DNA of 64,000 nucleotides, from contig CAVVAH010000004.1 in assembly GCA_963746175.1 (NCBI GenBank), positions 372,001 to 436,000 of the forward strand, written 5' to 3'. This DNA is from CAVVAH01 sp963746175. Lineage in GTDB: Bacteria > Actinomycetota > Actinomycetes > JACCUZ01. Within the stretch, counting starts at the first letter, position 1; each line of letters opens with the position of its first letter. Shown here one piece after another: positions 54,764 through 62,573 of the stretch. The notes beneath the pieces are model-generated. The model ran no database searches. It had not been told where the DNA came from and worked only from the letters and a program-made list of their open reading frames with translations. Both the position numbers and the translations under genes were made by a program.

Positions 54764-55006
54764 CTAGCCGAAGACCGCGAGGATCGCCTTGCTGAAGCCG
54801 AAGTCCAGCACGGTGACGTAGGCGATGACGACGAGCACGAAGACGATGACGACCGAGGTGTAGGTCACCAGCTCCTTGCGCGTCGGCCAGATGACCTTGC
54901 GCATCTCGGCGATGACCTGGCGGTAGAACAGCGAGGCCCGCTGCGGCAGCGGCTTGCGCGCCTCACGGTCCCGTGCGGGGGTCGGGTTCGCCCGCGTGTC
55001 TGTCAC
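54764..55006 (-). CDS. secE: Preprotein translocase subunit SecE
   Basis: 80 aa from the GTG at 55006, preceded by GGTGGAG. Cytoplasmic part ASLFYRQVIAEMRKVIWPTR, then one membrane helix TYTSVVIVFVLVVIAYVTVL. Standard position before nusG. Confidence 0.95.
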   Translation of the reverse strand: MTDTRANPTPARDREARKPLPQRASLFYRQVIAEMRKVIWPTRKELVTYTSVVIVFVLVVIAYVTVLDFGFSKAILAVFG

Positions 55007-55093
55007 GTCTGCTCCACCTGTCGGTCGGTACGTCGCGCACGGCTGGTGCGCCTGAGGGACCGGCTCCGCCCGAGGACGGGGGCTGGTTCCTCG

Positions 55094-55166
55094 CAGGGCC
55101 GGAGGGACTCGAACCCCCAACCGCCGGTTTTGGAGACCGGAACTCTACCAATTGAGCTACGACCCT
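55094..55166 (-). tRNA. tRNA-Trp (CCA)
   Basis: 73-nt cloverleaf with acceptor AGGGTCG/CGGCCCT (one G-U pair), anticodon loop CTCCAAA, T loop GGTTCGAGTCC and discriminator G. CCA is not encoded. Located before secE as in mycobacteria. Confidence 0.96.
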
Positions 55167-55253
55167 TCGGTGGCTCGCAACCGGCCTGCACGCGTGACGA
55201 CGACCCGTTTCCGGGCGCGCTGGCGCGAGGGGCTCCTGGCCTCCGAAGGGCCG

Positions 55254-55284
55254 AGTCTACGCACAGGGAGCCGGGTCGGTCGAA
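55254..55284 (-). promoter_or_regulatory. Candidate promoter for tRNA-Trp
   Basis: Minus-strand TAGACT (55254-55259) with TTCGAC 19 bp upstream (or TCGACC at 18 bp). About 80 bp before the tRNA. Confidence 0.5.
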
Positions 55285-55399
55285 CCGGAGCGAGCGCTGC
55301 AGCCGTCCCCGACCGGCGGTCCCGGACGCCCCCGAACCGTACCGCCCGCTCCTCGGTCCGCCCCGGCGCCGGCCCCCCGCCGGGTGGGACGATGGCGCC

Positions 55400-56608
55400 A
55401 TGACGACGCAGAGCCGGGTCTCCCGCCGTATCGGCGCCATCAGCGAGTCCGCGACGCTGGCGGTCGACGCCAAGGCGAAGGCCCTCAAGGCGGCCGGCCG
55501 GCCGGTGATCGGCTTCGGCGCCGGCGAGCCGGACTTCCCGACCCCCGACTACATCGTCGAGGCGGCCGCCGCGGCCTGCCACGACCCGCGGTGGCACCGC
55601 TACACCCCCGCCGGCGGGCTGCCCGAGCTCAAGGAGGCGGTCGCGGCCAAGACCGCCCGCGACTCCGGGCTGCAGGTGACCGCCGCGCAGGTTCTCGTGA
55701 CCAACGGCGGCAAGCAGGCGGTCTACGAAGCGTTCGCCACGCTGCTGGACCCCGGCGACGAGGTGCTGCTCCCGGCGCCGTACTGGACGACCTACCCGGA
55801 GTCGATCCGGCTGGCCGGCGGCGTGCCGGTCGAGGTCATGACCGACGAGGACAGCGGCTACCTCGCCACCGTCGAGCAGCTCGAGGCGGCCACCACTGCT
55901 CGCTCGAAGGTGCTGCTGTTCGTCTCCCCGTCCAACCCGACCGGTGCGGTCTACTCCCCCGAGCAGGTCGAGGCGATCGGCCGGTGGGCGCTGGAGCGGG
56001 GCATCTGGGTCGTCACCGACGAGATCTACGAGCACCTCGTCTACGGCGACGCGCGGTTCGCGTCCATGCCGACCCTGGTGCCCGAGCTGGCCGACCGCTG
56101 CATTGTCGTCAACGGCGTCGCCAAGACGTACGCCATGACCGGCTGGCGGGTCGGGTGGCTCATCGGCCCCACCGACGTCGTCAAGGCCGCCACCAACCTC
56201 CAGTCGCACGCGACCTCCAACGTCGCGAACGTCAGCCAGGTGGCGGCACTGACCGCGGTCCGTGGCGACCTGTCGGCGGTGGCGGCCATGCGCGAGGTCT
56301 ACGACCGGCGCCGGCAGACGATCGTGAAGATGCTGCGCGACGTGCCGGGGATCGAGTGCCCCGAGCCGTTCGGGGCGTTCTACGTCTACCCGTCGGTCAA
56401 GGGCGCGCTCGGCAAGGAGCTGCGCGGCCGGACCCCGACCACCAGCGCGGAGCTGTGCGAGCTGGTCCTCGACGAGGTGGAGGTCGCGGTCGTCCCGGGT
56501 GAGGCGTTCGGCACGCCGGGCTACGTGCGGATGTCCTACGCCCTCGGCGACGACGACCTGGTCGAGGGCGTCACCCGCCTGCACGAGCTCCTCGCCGAGG
56601 CTCGCTGA
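55400..56608 (+). CDS. Pyridoxal-phosphate aminotransferase, class I (aspartate aminotransferase-like)
   Basis: 402 aa. PLP lysine Lys242 in GVAKTYAMTGWRVGW; Asn179 in SPSNPTG and Asp207 in TDEIYEH bind the cofactor. The N-terminus FGAGEPDFPTPDYIVEAA and fold fit class I type 1b aspartate aminotransferases of actinobacteria. ATG start. Divergent from tRNA-Trp. Exact substrate is inferred. Confidence 0.92.
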   Translation: MTTQSRVSRRIGAISESATLAVDAKAKALKAAGRPVIGFGAGEPDFPTPDYIVEAAAAACHDPRWHRYTPAGGLPELKEAVAAKTARDSGLQVTAAQVLVTNGGKQAVYEAFATLLDPGDEVLLPAPYWTTYPESIRLAGGVPVEVMTDEDSGYLATVEQLEAATTARSKVLLFVSPSNPTGAVYSPEQVEAIGRWALERGIWVVTDEIYEHLVYGDARFASMPTLVPELADRCIVVNGVAKTYAMTGWRVGWLIGPTDVVKAATNLQSHATSNVANVSQVAALTAVRGDLSAVAAMREVYDRRRQTIVKMLRDVPGIECPEPFGAFYVYPSVKGALGKELRGRTPTTSAELCELVLDEVEVAVVPGEAFGTPGYVRMSYALGDDDLVEGVTRLHELLAEAR

Positions 56609-56699
56609 GCACGGCCCCGCCACCTAAGGTCAGAGCGGCCAGGACAGGGGCGATGCACGTGCGCGGGCCCCACCGTCGCCCACGCACCCGTTGGACAGT

Positions 56700-56773
56700 G
56701 ATCGTTTGCGACCTCAGCCCCCGACATGCCGTGCTCACCCTCGGCGTGTCGGGGAGCCAGGTCGCAAAAGATC
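56700..56773. repeat. Dispersed palindrome family B, copy 3 (74 bp)
   Basis: Same arms and inner CCGACATGCCG/CGGCGTGTCGG stem as copies 1 and 2, same orientation as copy 1. Between the aminotransferase and the deaminase. Confidence 0.86.
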
Positions 56774-56807
56774 TTCTCTGGGTCACCGCCCGCTAACCTC
56801 CCGAGGC

Positions 56808-58076
56808 GTGAGCACGGGGCGGGATCTCGGGACGCTGCCCAAGGCCCATCTGCACCTGCACTTCACCGGCTCGCTGCGGCCGGCGACCCTGCGCGAGCTG
56901 GCGGCGGGGCACCGGATCCGGCTGCCCGACGTGCTCGACGAGGTGGACGGCGCGCACCCGCCGGAGCTGCGGGCCACCGACGAGCGCGGCTGGTTCCGGT
57001 TCCAGCGGCTCTACGACGCCGCGCGCTCGGTCGTGCGCAGCGAGGAGGACGTACGTCGGCTGGTCCGGGAGGCGGCCGAGGACGACGCCCGTGAGGGGTC
57101 CGGCTGGCTGGAGATCCAGGTCGACCCCACGTCGTACGCGCCGCACCTCGGCGGTCTCACTCCCGCGGTCGAGATCGTGCTGGACGCCGCGCGAGCAGCT
57201 GCCGAGGTCACGGGCACAGGGGTCGGGGTGGTCATCGCGGCGAACCGGACCCGGCACCCGCTGGACGCCCGCACGCTGGCCCGGCTGGCCGCGATGCACG
57301 CCGGCCGGGGCGTGGTCGGCTTCGGACTGTCGAACGACGAGCGGCGCGGCCGCACCGACGACTTCGCCCCGGCGTTCCGGATCGCCGCCCACGCCGGGCT
57401 GCTGTCGGTGCCGCACGGCGGCGAGCTCGGTGGCCCCGGCAACGTACGCACCTGCCTGGACAGCCTCGGCGCCGACCGGGTCGGCCACGGCGTCCGTTCG
57501 GTCGAGGACCCGGCGCTGCTGGACCGCCTGGCCGCGGCCGGCACCACGCTCGAGGTGTGTCCCGTGTCGAACGTCCGCCTCGGCGTCTACGCCAGTGCCG
57601 CCGACGTCCCGGTGCGGCGGCTGCGCGAGGCCGGCGTCGCGGTGGCTCTGGGGGCCGACGACCCGCTGCTGTTCGGCGCCCGGCTGCTCGCGCAGTACGA
57701 GGTGGCTCGCAGGGCGCAGGGCCTCGACGACGAGGCGGTGGCCGAGCTGGCGCGTTGCTCGGTGCGCGGCTCGGCCGCACCCGACGACGTGCGGACCCGG
57801 CTGCTGGCCGGCATCGACGACTGGCTGGCCGCCCCCCGCCGGCTGCGGTCGCGCACGGCTGATCGCCGTCGGCGGTCCGGTCAGAGCGCCTGGACAACTG
57901 GCAGGCCAGACCGCCGTCCGCGGCTGACCGGTCGCGGCGTGTCCTTCTCAAGTGGCCCCGCCAGAGGGTCGGAAAACGACCCCCGGGCGGGGCCACTTCG
58001 CTCACTCACGTCGTCGAGCCGCCGCGGGCGACGGCGACGGGGCCCGCGACCACCGCTCCCCTCAAGAGCGCACTGA
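56808..58076 (+). CDS. Adenosine deaminase-family amidohydrolase, probably extended by a frameshift
   Basis: GTG start (VSTGRDLGTLPKAHLHLHFT). Metal ligands His16 and His18, PHGGELGGPGNV, and GADDPLLFGARLLAQYEVAR fit the adenosine deaminase-like family. The frame reads to 58076, but residues after about 345 are Arg/Ser/Pro-rich and run through a strong terminator (57950-57998). Adding one base in the six-C run at 57832-57837 gives LAAPPPAAVAHG and a stop at 57862 (351 aa), the usual length. Substrate (adenosine, adenine or a modified nucleoside) is open. Confidence 0.85.
   Translation: MSTGRDLGTLPKAHLHLHFTGSLRPATLRELAAGHRIRLPDVLDEVDGAHPPELRATDERGWFRFQRLYDAARSVVRSEEDVRRLVREAAEDDAREGSGWLEIQVDPTSYAPHLGGLTPAVEIVLDAARAAAEVTGTGVGVVIAANRTRHPLDARTLARLAAMHAGRGVVGFGLSNDERRGRTDDFAPAFRIAAHAGLLSVPHGGELGGPGNVRTCLDSLGADRVGHGVRSVEDPALLDRLAAAGTTLEVCPVSNVRLGVYASAADVPVRRLREAGVAVALGADDPLLFGARLLAQYEVARRAQGLDDEAVAELARCSVRGSAAPDDVRTRLLAGIDDWLAAPRRLRSRTADRRRRSGQSAWTTGRPDRRPRLTGRGVSFSSGPARGSENDPRAGPLRSLTSSSRRGRRRRGPRPPLPSRAH
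57950..57998 (+). terminator. Terminator of the deaminase gene
   Basis: AAGTGGCCCCGCC/GGCGGGGCCACTT, 13-bp stem, with an inner GGGTCG/CGACCC stem and a GAAAA loop. It lies inside the extended reading frame, which argues that the true stop is earlier. Confidence 0.7.
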
Positions 58077-58096
58077 GAGCACCCGGCAGAGAGCCG

Positions 58097-59128
58097 TCAG
58101 AGGCTGGCGCCGACCAGCAACGGTTCGACGGTCAGCTCCACGCCGAACCGGCGGCTGACGCCGTCGCGGATCTCGCGCGCCAGCGCGAGCAGGTCGTCGG
58201 CCGTCGCGCCGCCGCGGTTGGTCAGCGCCAGCGTGTGCTTGGACGACACCCGCGCGGCGCCGGTGCCGTGCCCCTTGCCGAAGCCGGCCTGCTCGATCAG
58301 CCAGGCAGCCGATGTCTTGACCCGGCCGTCGCGCTCGGGCCACCGAGGTGCCTCGTCCGGGAGCTGGTCGGCGTCGGCGGGGTCGAGCAAGGGATTCGTG
58401 AAGAACGAGCCGGCACTCCACGTGTCGTGGTCGTCGGGGTCGAGCACCATCCCCTTGCCGCGGCGCAGGTCGAGCACCGCCCGGCGTACGTCGGCAGCGG
58501 GCGCGCGGTCGCCGGGCTCGACCCCGAGCCGGCGGGCCAGCTCGGCGTACCGCACCGGCGCACCGAGGCGGGAGTGCTCGAGTGCGAAGGCGACGCCCAG
58601 GACGACGTAGCGGTCCGGGACGCGCTTGAAGGTGCTGTCGCGGTAGCCGAAGCCGCAGTCGTCGGGGCCGAGGTCGACCACGTCGTGGGTCGTCCGGTCC
58701 AGGACACGGACCCGCGCGACCGTCTGCGCCACCTCCTGCCCGTACGCGCCGACGTTCTGGATCGGCGCGGCCCCCACCCGGCCGGGGATGCCCGAGAGCG
58801 CCTCGAGGCCGGCGTAGCCCTCGTCGACGGCCAGGGCCACCGCGTGGTCCCAGTCGACGCCGGCCGCGATCTCCAGCGCGTGCTCGGCGTGCGCGGCGAC
58901 CTCGACCCCGCGGGTGGCGACCTGCAGCACCGTGCCGTCGAACCCCGCGTCGGCCACCACCAGGTTGCTCCCCCCACCGAGCACGAGCAGCGGCTCGCCG
59001 CGCGCATCGGCCGCCCGGACGGTCTCGACGACCTCGTCATCGGTCTCGGCCACCACCAGCCGGGCCGCGGGTCCGCCGATCCGCAGGGTGGTGAGCCCCG
59101 CGAGGGGTACGCCGGTCTGCTCGCGCAC
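58097..59128 (-). CDS. murB: UDP-N-acetylenolpyruvoylglucosamine reductase
   Basis: Second committed step of peptidoglycan synthesis, FAD enzyme, 343 aa. GTG start (REQTGVPLAGLTTLRIGGPA). FAD-binding GGGSNLVVAD (51-60), YRDSTFKRVP, catalytic Ser in GSFFTNPLLD and Glu in VEPLLVG, so a type I MurB. Three bases after the hydratase gene. Confidence 0.95.
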   Translation of the reverse strand: MREQTGVPLAGLTTLRIGGPAARLVVAETDDEVVETVRAADARGEPLLVLGGGSNLVVADAGFDGTVLQVATRGVEVAAHAEHALEIAAGVDWDHAVALAVDEGYAGLEALSGIPGRVGAAPIQNVGAYGQEVAQTVARVRVLDRTTHDVVDLGPDDCGFGYRDSTFKRVPDRYVVLGVAFALEHSRLGAPVRYAELARRLGVEPGDRAPAADVRRAVLDLRRGKGMVLDPDDHDTWSAGSFFTNPLLDPADADQLPDEAPRWPERDGRVKTSAAWLIEQAGFGKGHGTGAARVSSKHTLALTNRGGATADDLLALAREIRDGVSRRFGVELTVEPLLVGASL

Positions 59129-59131
59129 GGG

Positions 59132-59551
59132 TCAGTCGAGGGCGACGACGGCCTGGGCGCGCCCGAGCACCTTGCTGCCGTCGTGGGTCGCGGTGAGGTC
59201 GACGCGGACCCGGCCGTCGTCCAGCAGCGCCGCGACCTTCCCCGTCACCTCGAGGGCCGCCCCGTTGTCGTCGTCCGGGACCGGGACGGGGCGGGTGAAG
59301 CGGACGCCGTACTCGACGACCCGCGCCGGGTCGCCGGCCCAGTCGGTGACGACCCGCGCAGCGAGCGCCATGGTGTACATCCCGTGCGCGATGACGTCGG
59401 GCAGGCCGACCGACTGCGCGACCCGCTGGTTCCAGTGGATGACGTTGAAGTCGCCGGACGCCCCGGCGTAGCGCACCAGGTCGGCGCGGGTGATCGTGAA
59501 GGTCTGCGACGGCAGCTCGGTGCCGACCTCGACGCCGGTGGGGGCCGTCAT
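59132..59551 (-). CDS. MaoC-like dehydratase, HadB type
   Basis: 139 aa hot-dog protein with the hydratase motif SGDFNVIHWNQRVAQSVGL and DVIAHGMYTMALAARVV holding the catalytic Asp and His. Partner of the upstream HadA-like gene. In mycobacteria HadB pairs with HadA or HadC as a (3R)-hydroxyacyl-ACP dehydratase. The ATG at 59551 shares a base with the hadA stop; a GTG one codon earlier is possible. Substrate chain length unknown. Confidence 0.88.
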   Translation of the reverse strand: MTAPTGVEVGTELPSQTFTITRADLVRYAGASGDFNVIHWNQRVAQSVGLPDVIAHGMYTMALAARVVTDWAGDPARVVEYGVRFTRPVPVPDDDNGAALEVTGKVAALLDDGRVRVDLTATHDGSKVLGRAQAVVALD

Positions 59552-59997
59552 CACTCACCGCCCCGCACGACGAGGGTCGACCAGGCGGTGGCGACGTGCT
59601 CGCCCTCGACGGTGGCGACGTCGCTGCGCGACGTGACCATGTCGTGGCCGCCAGCCGACTTCACCGACTCCAGCGTGACCGTCACCGTGAGCACATCGCC
59701 GGCGCGCACCGGCCGGGTGTGGGCGAACCGCTGCTCGCCGTGCACCACGCGGCTGTAGTCGATCCCGAGCTCCGGATCGTCGATGAGCCGCCGCGACGCC
59801 TGGAAGGTCAGGACGAACGGGAAGGTCGGCGGCGCGACGACATCGGGGTGCCCGAGCGCCTTCGCGGCCTCGCGGTCGCGGTACGCCGGGTTGAGGTCGC
59901 CCAGAGCGGCCGCGAACTCCCGGATCTTCTCGACCCCGACCTCGTAGGGCTCGGTGGGCGGGTAGCTGCGCCCGGCGTACGACGGGTCGATCGGCAT
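59551..59997 (-). CDS. MaoC-like dehydratase, HadA type (substrate-binding partner)
   Basis: 148 aa hot-dog protein, FAS1-like N-terminal dehydratase domain: SYPPTEPYEVGVEKIREFAA, DVVAPPTFPFVLTFQ, VVHGEQRFAHTRPVRAGDVL. Lacks the D-x4-H pair of its partner, as HadA does. Follows rpmG as in mycobacteria, but there is no hadC here. Confidence 0.88.
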   Translation of the reverse strand: MPIDPSYAGRSYPPTEPYEVGVEKIREFAAALGDLNPAYRDREAAKALGHPDVVAPPTFPFVLTFQASRRLIDDPELGIDYSRVVHGEQRFAHTRPVRAGDVLTVTVTLESVKSAGGHDMVTSRSDVATVEGEHVATAWSTLVVRGGE

Positions 59998-60033
59998 GCC
60001 AGGACCCTACCCAGCAGGCCCTGACGACGACGG

Positions 60034-60065
60034 CGGCCGCCGTCCCCGAGAGGGATCGGCGGCCG
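60034..60065 (-). terminator. Hairpin after rpmG
   Basis: 9-bp stem CGGCCGCCG/CGGCGGCCG, 22 bp after the rpmG stop and before hadA. Confidence 0.5.
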
Positions 60066-60087
60066 TGGCCGGTGTCAGTGCTTCGCG

Positions 60088-60255
60088 TCAGCGCGTCTCG
60101 CGGTGCACCGTGTGCTTGCGGTCCCGCGGGCAGTACTTCTTCAGCTCGAGCCGGTCGGGGTCGTTCCGGCGGTTCTTGCGAGTGATGTAGTTGCGCTCCT
60201 TGCACTCGACGCACGCCAGCGTGATCTTCGGACGGATGTCGGTCTGCTTGGCCAC
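60088..60255 (-). CDS. rpmG: 50S ribosomal protein L33
   Basis: 55 aa from the GTG at 60255 (AKQTDIRPKITLACVECKER), GAGGAGCG upstream. CVEC is present, but the second pair is CPRD instead of the usual CPxC, so one of four zinc ligands is replaced by Asp. Ends HRETR as expected. Confidence 0.95.
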   Translation of the reverse strand: MAKQTDIRPKITLACVECKERNYITRKNRRNDPDRLELKKYCPRDRKHTVHRETR

Positions 60256-60350
60256 GGGTGGCGCTCCTCGCCTTGTGCCGACCGGCGGCGGCTGGTGCCG
60301 CACCGGCTGCACGCGCGGACGCGTGCGGGTCGAACGTCTTCGTGTACGGG

Positions 60351-60424
60351 TAGCGGAGGCCGGACTTGAACCGGCGACACAGCGATTATGAGCCGCTTGC
60401 TCTACCAGGCTGAGCTACTCCGCC
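60351..60424 (-). tRNA. tRNA-Met (CAT)
   Basis: 74-nt cloverleaf: acceptor GGCGGAG/CTCCGCT with a G-U first pair, anticodon loop CTCATAA, T arm GGTTCAAGTCC, discriminator A. Probably elongator Met: the G-U first pair is not the mismatch of an initiator. Confidence 0.92.
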
Positions 60425-60474
60425 GGGCCGGGCGCACCTCCCGGTGCGGGTGCACCGGGCGGGCTTCCGTCCAG

Positions 60475-60547
60475 AGCCCCCTTACGGAATCGAACCGTAG
60501 ACCTTCTCCTTACCATGGAGACGCTCTGCCGACTGAGCTAAGGGGGC
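60475..60547 (-). tRNA. tRNA-Thr (GGT)
   Basis: 73-nt cloverleaf: acceptor GCCCCCT/AGGGGGC, D arm GCTCAGTCGGCAGAGC, anticodon loop ATGGTAA, T arm GGTTCGATTCC, discriminator U. Confidence 0.95.
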
Positions 60548-60559
60548 GCGAGCCCGACG

Positions 60560-60589
60560 AGGATACCGGCCTCCCCGGCTCGGCACCAA
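60560..60589 (-). promoter_or_regulatory. Candidate promoter for tRNA-Thr/tRNA-Met
   Basis: Minus-strand TTGGTG (60584-60589), 18 bp, TATCCT (60560-60565), ending 13 bp before the tRNA 5' end. TATCCT also occurs upstream of tRNA-Tyr (60770-60775) without a clear -35. Confidence 0.55.
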
Positions 60590-60620
60590 TCCTCTCAGAC
60601 GGCGCGATCTCGCGAAGCGC

Positions 60621-60656
60621 GACGACCCCCGGCCGAGAGCTCGGCCGGGGGTCGTC
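60621..60656 (-). terminator. Terminator after tRNA-Tyr
   Basis: 17-bp perfect stem GACGACCCCCGGCCGAG and its complement with a 2-nt loop, 6 bp after the tRNA 3' end. Confidence 0.7.
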
Positions 60657-60662
60657 GTGGGG

Positions 60663-60744
60663 TGGCAGGTGAAGGATTCGAACCTTCGAAGGCATCGCCG
60701 ACGGATTTACAGTCCGCTCCCATTGGCCGCTCGGGCAACCTGCC
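60663..60744 (-). tRNA. tRNA-Tyr (GTA)
   Basis: 82-nt class II tRNA with long variable arm: acceptor GGCAGGT/ACCTGCC, anticodon loop CTGTAAA, T arm GGTTCGAATCC, discriminator A. Confidence 0.95.
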
Positions 60745-60806
60745 GGGCGTCCCGCTTCGGGACCCGGAGAGGATAGCGCGAGCTCCGCGCCGGCCGGGAA
60801 CTCGCC

Positions 60807-61142
60807 CTAGTGCTTCTCGGTGTCGTCGCGCTGCAGCACCAGCGTCTCCTCGGCGCCCTCGCTCGCCCCGCTCTCGTCGGCGTCGTCGGGGACGTGCGAG
60901 TCCGTCCTGTCGCCCGGCCGTCCGGTCGGCGCATCGGCCGCCGTCGCCTCCGCCGGCCGGGCCTCCCGGCCCCGGACCAGGCCGGCCAGGCCGGCCACGC
61001 CGATGGCGACCATCACCAGCGGCAGCACCCAGCGGCCGTCGAAGTCCAGCTGCGAGGACTCGTCGAGCAGGTGGCCGGCCGCGACCGCGACGAAGACCAG
61101 CCCTGTCACCAGGGAGAACACGTCCAGCTCATGACGCCGCAC
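60807..61142 (-). CDS. Small two-helix membrane protein
   Basis: 111 aa from the GTG at 61142 (RRHELDVFSLVTGLVFVAVA). Two hydrophobic segments (about 8-24 and 37-55) and an acidic, Asp/Glu/Ser-rich tail. It overlaps the end of the PspC gene by 14 bases, so coupled to it. Not recognised beyond that. Confidence 0.75.
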   Translation of the reverse strand: MRRHELDVFSLVTGLVFVAVAAGHLLDESSQLDFDGRWVLPLVMVAIGVAGLAGLVRGREARPAEATAADAPTGRPGDRTDSHVPDDADESGASEGAEETLVLQRDDTEKH

Positions 61143-62430
61143 GGCGCACCTCCAGGCTGCCGAGGCCCATCTCGGCGTCGATGACGAGGACGGCACTGCC
61201 GGGGGACGACCCCTCGGGCACGACGACGCGGTCGCTGAGGTCGGTCCCGTCGATGTCCTCCCGGTCCGGCAGCCGGAGGTCGCCGCCCTGCACGTCGGCG
61301 TTGACCAGCACCACCACGTCGTCCGGGACGACGATGGTCAGATCGCCGACGCCCTGGCGGACGTCGACCCGCAGGCGGCCGGCGTCGGTGAGGTCCAGCC
61401 GGGTCAGGTCGAGCTCCGCGTCGCCGATGCCGAGGCGGTACTCCGAGCGCAGGTCCGCGACCGTTGCCGGCCGCCAGGTGCGGTCACCGATGCCACCGTT
61501 CACCGGTACGTCGGGGACGACGGCCGCCGCTGACGCGAGCGCCGTGAGGAGCACGCCCCACACGACCAGGCTGCGCGCCCGGCCCAGGAAGGCGCCGACG
61601 ACGAGACCGATGCCGACGACGCCCAACGCCGCGGCGAACACCACGCGGCCGGAGACGTCGTGGTCGGTGGCGGCGTTCCAGCCGACGAGGAGGCCCACCA
61701 CGATCAGCGCGTTGCACAACGTCACCCGCCCGAGCACGGAACGCTCCTTGGGCGGTGCCGGCGGGGGCGGCGCCGGCGTCCAGACGGGGTAGGTCGGTCC
61801 GGCGGGCGGCGGCGCGACCGGGGCGGTCTGCGGCGCGAACGTCGCCGTCTGCGGTGCGAACGTCGCGGTCTGCGGCGCGAGCGGGGCGGGTGCCGGGGCG
61901 GCGTACGCCGTGCCGGTGGTCTGGCCGTAGGCGCCAGGTTCCGCGGGCGGCGGCACCGGGCCGTACACCGGCCCGGGCACCTGCTGCGGGTCGCGCTGGC
62001 CGTTGCGGAGCAGCAGCACGGCGGCCAGGCCGATCACGGCGAGCACACCGAGGCCGCCGACGCCCCAGCCGCTGTCGACCGTCGCGCCGATCGCGATGAC
62101 GCCGGCGACGACCACGACCCCCAGCGCCAGGATGCTGCCCTTCGACCGGCTGGCGCGGCCGTTCATCAGGCGGCGGCCCTCGGACTCCGTCTCGCCCTCC
62201 TCGGGCACGAGCAGCCACCCGAGGGCGTAGAGGAGGATCCCGGAGCCGCCGAAGATCGTGAGGACGACGAACAGGATCCGGAAGACCAGCGGGTCGATGC
62301 CGGCGTACCGCCCGAGGCCGCCGGAGACACCGGCGACGTGCCGGTCCGTGCGGCTGCGGCGGAGGTCGGTGAGCGGCGGGTAGCCACGCCGTTCCTGGTG
62401 CGGGGCTGAGGTGGTGGTGTCAGTGGACAT
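61129..62430 (-). CDS. PspC-domain membrane protein
   Basis: 433 aa from the ATG at 62430. PspC domain near 25-85 (RHVAGVSGGLGRYAGIDPLV), several more helices, a Pro/Ala linker with APQTATF repeats, and a C-terminal beta-rich region (RSEYRLGIGDAELDLTRLDL, LTIVVPDDVVVLVNADVQGG) of the LiaF/DUF2154 type. Divergent from a PspC-histidine kinase: an envelope-stress sensing arrangement. Function inferred. Confidence 0.85.
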   Translation of the reverse strand: MSTDTTTSAPHQERRGYPPLTDLRRSRTDRHVAGVSGGLGRYAGIDPLVFRILFVVLTIFGGSGILLYALGWLLVPEEGETESEGRRLMNGRASRSKGSILALGVVVVAGVIAIGATVDSGWGVGGLGVLAVIGLAAVLLLRNGQRDPQQVPGPVYGPVPPPAEPGAYGQTTGTAYAAPAPAPLAPQTATFAPQTATFAPQTAPVAPPPAGPTYPVWTPAPPPPAPPKERSVLGRVTLCNALIVVGLLVGWNAATDHDVSGRVVFAAALGVVGIGLVVGAFLGRARSLVVWGVLLTALASAAAVVPDVPVNGGIGDRTWRPATVADLRSEYRLGIGDAELDLTRLDLTDAGRLRVDVRQGVGDLTIVVPDDVVVLVNADVQGGDLRLPDREDIDGTDLSDRVVVPEGSSPGSAVLVIDAEMGLGSLEVRRAAS

Positions 62431-62573
62431 GTCCTCATCCTGGGCGCGAGCAGGCCGGCCGACATCCGGGAACAGTCCTGAGAGCACCCTGGCTGCACCC
62501 TGAGTCCGGCTCATGGGAAGGGTCGGGAGACATCCTGATGCCGCGGGGGTGCCCGGCGCGGGAGGATCGACGG

